Below are positions 60,179-64,000 of a stretch of 64,000 nt of DNA, one piece after another. The DNA lies in assembly GCF_036669915.1 (NCBI RefSeq), contig NC_089313.1:16321075-16385074 (forward strand), in the 5' to 3' direction. The stretch is from Pocillopora verrucosa. Lineage: Eukaryota > Cnidaria > Anthozoa > Scleractinia > Pocilloporidae. Both the position numbers and the translations under genes were made by a program. Within the stretch, counting starts at the first letter, position 1, and the number at the start of each line of letters is the position of its first letter. The notes beneath the pieces are model-generated. The model ran no database searches. It was not told the DNA's origin and was given only the letters and a program-made list of their open reading frames with translations.

Positions 60179-61470
60179 TCAGCTAAAAATCTTGTCCCCC
60201 GTTGTGGGCAAGACTTGTTTCCCTCGTTCTCACATGGTTTGCGCGTTCTCAACTGCTTCTGTGATTGGCTCGTCGGGTTTATTGCGACTGTAATGAGTGA
60301 TCAGCTGCTGTGACGATCGTGGTATAATCAGCTGTTATCTGACGCAATTGTTGGATTTGCGTCAAATTCGAAACTGCTATGTAACAGCTTCTACTGATTG
60401 AAGGTGAGAGGTGAAAATTTACCAAATGAAAAATTAAGTTCTCTTCTTTTTCACTTGGCCTCATTCTCTAGGCATTTAAAGCTGAATTTTTTAGAAAACC
60501 GCAACAATTGGAAAATTCAAGGGAAAAAGAACTAACAATAACAAATGAATTTCAGCCAGTAGAGTACTCTTTAAAAAAAATAGTAGTAATCACAGAGAGA
60601 AAACACCAGCACTGACTTGCCAAGGACAGAAGGAGCGTTTTCGTTTTAAAAGCTTCGTTTTGGATTTGCTGTAATAGGAGAACTAGACCGTAATTTAAAC
60701 TGATTTCTACTCAAGGTCTCTGACTTGAAATCCCGTTTTGTTGTTCAACTCATTTTCTCTGTATATTTACTTCCACTGATCATCCCCGTCTATAATTAAA
60801 GAAAAAGTTCCCTCGCGCTCTCGAACTTTTGATCGTGCTTTCGAGTTAGAGTTGCTCTTGAATTAATACGTTATGGCCTGTTTGTTGTGGGAATAAGTCA
60901 GCTAAATGGGAATTTCCGAGATTACCATGTCACGAAGGTCAGTGACTATCAATGATCTGGTTTCCATTGCAAGTACAACAACTCCTTTTGTAAATATCCA
61001 GAAAGAAGACGCGACAATCTTAAGCTGTCCTTTTTCCCAGCTACACCGAGATATGTTCGATATGATTTCGATAAAAATATACGCAGTCATTGATGATTCA
61101 CATCACTTACATCGGTTATCAAATGAACAGACTTGAACATCCGATTCCGTCACAGGTCTATAAGTGACTAAGTATTATTTACTTAGAGTTTCTTATCAAA
61201 AATTCCATGAAGTCATGATATTTACATTGCAGCTATTTTTGTCAGTTGCGTTCTGGCGTGGAAGTGTTAAACTGATAAGATCGCTATTACTCGATGAAAC
61301 ATGGCCCTTAATTTAGGTTTGATGTTCTATTCTCTTAAATAATGACTCTTTACCGTTGACAGGCGTAATAAGTGAAGTCAGCAGGATTCCTGAGGAGTTC
61401 TTAAATTTACGCGGTGCGAGAGAGGCGGGCTTACTGATAATTAATTTTCAATAGAAATTAATTTCTTGCA

Positions 61471-61497
61471 AAAAAAAAAAAAAAAAAAAAAAAAAGG
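61471..61497 (+). repeat. A homopolymer of about 26 bases
   Basis: A long A run followed by GGAAAGAAAAGAAAAAGACC. It may be the tail of an old retroposed sequence, but no recognisable body precedes it. Confidence 0.5.
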
Positions 61498-62350
61498 AAA
61501 GAAAAGAAAAAGACCCTCTGGGTTAATCCGGGCAGAAAAATTGTATTTGTACTTTCTACTTGATTACTGACAGGAACTGCTGAGGAATGGTATGGTCGGG
61601 AAACGGGAAGTTTCAAAGCAACAGCAAAAGTTATTTTCAAGCAAGTTTGATCCCCTGATTTTAAAAGTTAATAATTTTCGACGTTCATGACCTGTTCTTT
61701 TTTTTAAGTTGTAGCTGCTTAAGTTCATTACACAGTATCAACTAAGTTTTCAATATTTTTTGAACAGATAATTCACATTTTGCACTCTCAGAGTATCGCT
61801 TAGTCTCTTTCCTGAAATGTGTAAGTAATATTCATAAAAATATCGTTTATTTGCCCCTGTCTAAATGGATCGTGACTCGCTTCTGACTCGCTTTAGACCC
61901 TCGGGTAAATTGAGTAGTTCCGTCAATCATATGACGTCATTCTTTAATTTTTTTCAATTTATGCATTTTTCTTTTGACCGATTGCGAAAAAAAATTATGA
62001 AAGCGTTGAATCGTGTAACCTTTCTTCTAAGTATTTTGTAATTGTCAGTTCTATATTATCATTTACTCATACATTGTGGTTGAAATGAAGTGAAGATATT
62101 CATGCTGTCGGTTGTACGTCTATATTGAAAGTTGCCGCTTGAACGAAGTGATATTTTTTTGTTTACTGTTTGATTATCGAGAAGCGGATCAAGATTACTA
62201 CTTTAAGATTTTCCTCTATCAAAAGTGTTAGTGTAAGAAGAGACAAGCGTGAAAAAATCGAAGTTGTAACAATTAATTTGTATGCGCTAAAAACCTGCTA
62301 TGACGTTGGCGCGTTCGGCTGTCTAATGCATTACTTCCGCAAAGTTTTTT

Positions 62351-62497
62351 TGATTGGCCCGCGGGGAGGAAAAAACGTGCGATTGGCCGACAAGCTGAAT
62401 ATAAATCGAGCGGATTTGCATTATAGTACAAAACAGTTTGCCAAGTCACTTTGACGTTCCTCCTGGCAGCGGAAAACAATTGAACGTTCATGCAAAT
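62351..62497 (+). promoter_or_regulatory. Promoter-like cluster: two inverted CCAAT boxes, TATA-like box and two octamers
   Basis: GATTGGCC occurs at 62352 and 62381, AATATAAAT at 62398-62406, ATTTGCAT at 62414-62421 and ATGCAAAT at 62490-62497. The order resembles a strong TATA promoter. It sits 110-250 bases before the likely start codon of the BICD-like gene. Confidence 0.55.
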
Positions 62498-62602
62498 TCG
62501 GTTCAGTTCGTTTACGCAAAACATTACGTCTGTTCTTCTCTTGTCATGTGCGAGGTCTTATTGATGCGTGAAAATTATGGCGGTCGGCTGGCATTGAAGC
62601 AA

Positions 62603-63279
62603 ATGAAGATCCCACCAGAAATCGTTTACTCTTTGGATATGAATGGATATGAAATTGGTGAAGGAAATTTTCACGGTGATAAAGATGTGAATGGAGAGGA
62701 TTGTGACGGATTTGAGCGGGATTTCCATTGTAATGCGTCAGACGAAGATGGAGAGATTTTCGCCGGAGACGATGACGGAGCGGATGATGTCTATCGGCAG
62801 TTAGCGCAAAAGGAAAAGGACCTTCTCTTGGCTGCAGAGCTTGGGAAAGCTTTGTTGGAGAAGAACGAAGAGCTCAGCCAGAAGTATGAATTATTACAGG
62901 AGGAATATTCTCAAGCAGTCGAAGTACGTTTTTGTTGTTTTTTTGTTGCTAGATCCGCTTTTAGTTTTACACGCGCGAATGAATTTGTTGAGAGCAGGTT
63001 GCGGTAAGTTCGCGTTCGATTTTTGTCATCACGGAATTTTAACCTCTGAGTTTTTTTTCTTAGGCACTGGAACAAGATAAATACGAGCTTAAACTCAAAG
63101 TGGAACGTTTGCAAAACGGGAGCGATTCGAGAGTTCATGAACTACAAGCAGATTTGAGAACGCTGCGAAATGAATTGAAAACACTCCAGTCCGACACGAA
63201 CAACGACAAACAAAACAAGAGAGAAACGTTCGCTGGTCTCACGGAAGAGAATGAACAACTTCATCTGGATCTACAAAAG
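62603..63279 (+). CDS. BICDL1: BICD-family-like dynein cargo adaptor (BICDL), first two coding exons; continues past the window
   Basis: BICD-related adaptors are long coiled coils that activate dynein-dynactin and link it to vesicles. Exons 62603-62923 and 63064-63279 join in phase 0 and end at a GTAAGT donor; 179 residues are seen. Residues 1-62 are acidic (GEDCDGFERD, GDDDGADD). Then KEKDLLLAAELGKALLEKNE contains the CC1 box A-A-x-x-G (77-81), the site that binds the dynein light intermediate chain. A heptad-rich coiled coil follows (LEQDKYELKLKVERL, ELQADLRTLRNELKTL). The start at 62603 has A at -3; in-frame ATGs further upstream (62549, 62567) would add up to 18 residues. BICDL is favoured over BICD2 or Spindly by the sequence around the box, but the cargo-binding end is not visible. 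Confidence 0.82.
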
Positions 63280-64000
63280 GTAAGTATTTCCTTGTTTTTT
63301 ACGTGACGAGATTTTTTTTTCTTCGGCTGAAAGAGAGTTGGAGGTGAACTGATTGCCTTGTTAGTTATGTTTATTTTTAATTTTGAAACAGGAATGCATC
63401 CAAGATTAGAATTTCCATAATGAATTGAAACTTGTATGAAATTTAGTTCCGAAATCCATGTACATAACAAATGTTTTATTTTATACCGGAAATTTCACGT
63501 TTTAAACTACTTTTAGCCCACTGAAACCCGATCAGCTTAGGTAATCCGAGAAGGAATCAGTCCACAGGGAAGTGGTAATGGCTGAAGCGTTAACTGAATA
63601 ACGTGTTTCAAACAAGACGAGCTACGTGCACGTAAAAGATAGCTCCGATCGCATTTGATTGTCCAGACAATTTAAAATGCCTTTAAAATATTTTTAGGAC
63701 TAAATTGTTTTCGGTTTCGGTGGAGTACATCGTGAAATTTCTGGGAAAGTTTTCGTTACGGGCTAAATTATTTTGGACATTTAACTGTCAGCAAATCCTA
63801 TTTGCACCTTGTCGAAATCGTTTACACTATCTTACACGCTAGTGGTGTCTGACTGAGACTATGAGACGGAGTCATTTCGCTTCATGTCAATGCTGATTTG
63901 ACACCTTCAGCGAAAAATTCGTGGTAACTACAATATAGCCGCTTATTCGTCATGCCTTTAGCTGGTGGAAGCAACCTTGCTGTTACGTTTGATCGTTGAT
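63280..64000 (+). other. Intron of the BICD-like gene, nothing recognised
   Basis: From the GTAAGT donor to the window end no further coiled-coil exon was found on the plus strand. Confidence 0.5.

Larger units (their letters stand above)
57534..62340. other. Intergenic stretch between TXNL4A and the BICD-like gene
   Basis: No gene recognised in 4.8 kb. It contains degenerate repeats of about 100-125 bases (59405-59711), a 94-base tandem duplication (59987-60178) and an A run at 61471-61497. Short open frames such as 60906-61136 (plus) show no family pattern. Confidence 0.5.

Noticed and set aside
60906..61136. 76-codon plus-strand frame
   Set aside because: No domain pattern or neighbouring exon found.
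61471..61497. Poly(A) tail of a processed pseudogene
   Set aside because: No recognisable coding or SINE body precedes the A run.

Overview
This is a eukaryotic genomic window, AT-rich and dense in introns, from an animal. Every recognisable protein is a conserved metazoan housekeeping or regulatory gene. The gene style (single FET gene, compact introns, head-to-head pairs) and the abundance of short palindromic MITEs suggest a cnidarian, most likely a stony coral. The species assignment is inference; the gene assignments rest on exon-by-exon translation with splice phases that close exactly.

Layout, left to right: a decayed PIF/Harbinger DNA transposon (1-1888) lies in an intron of a Derlin-2-like ER-degradation gene (+, 3' exons 2365-4477). 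Then come a repeat-rich gap, VPS29 (-, 8324-11462), SUDS3 (+, 11781-18846), an EWSR1/FUS/TAF15 (FET) gene (-, 20815-31337), RNF34/RFFL (+, 31604-36281), a tandemly duplicated E-box-rich segment (39820-41325), an unrecognised two-exon gene (+, 43096-45581), NCBP3 (+, 47264-53442), an intronless TXNL4A/DIM1 (+, 56881-57309), and the 5' exons of a BICD-family dynein adaptor (+, 62603-63279 and beyond).

There is no operon. Two pairs are divergent and share a promoter gap of about 0.3 kb each: VPS29/SUDS3 and FET/RNF34. Several products act in RNA metabolism (FET, NCBP3, TXNL4A); others act in endosomal retrieval, ER-associated degradation, ubiquitination, chromatin deacetylation and dynein transport.

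The most notable observations are: two U12-type introns, one GT-AG in Derlin and one AT-AC in SUDS3 whose reading frame only closes with AT-AC ends; an orphan gene with degenerate internal repeats and a C-terminal zinc-ribbon-like domain; a duplicated promoter/first-exon-like segment carrying CACGTG boxes upstream of that gene; about twenty copies of two related short palindromic repeats in introns and gaps; and a gene set whose human counterparts fall mainly on 12q24, 17 and 22q, suggesting a preserved ancestral linkage block.
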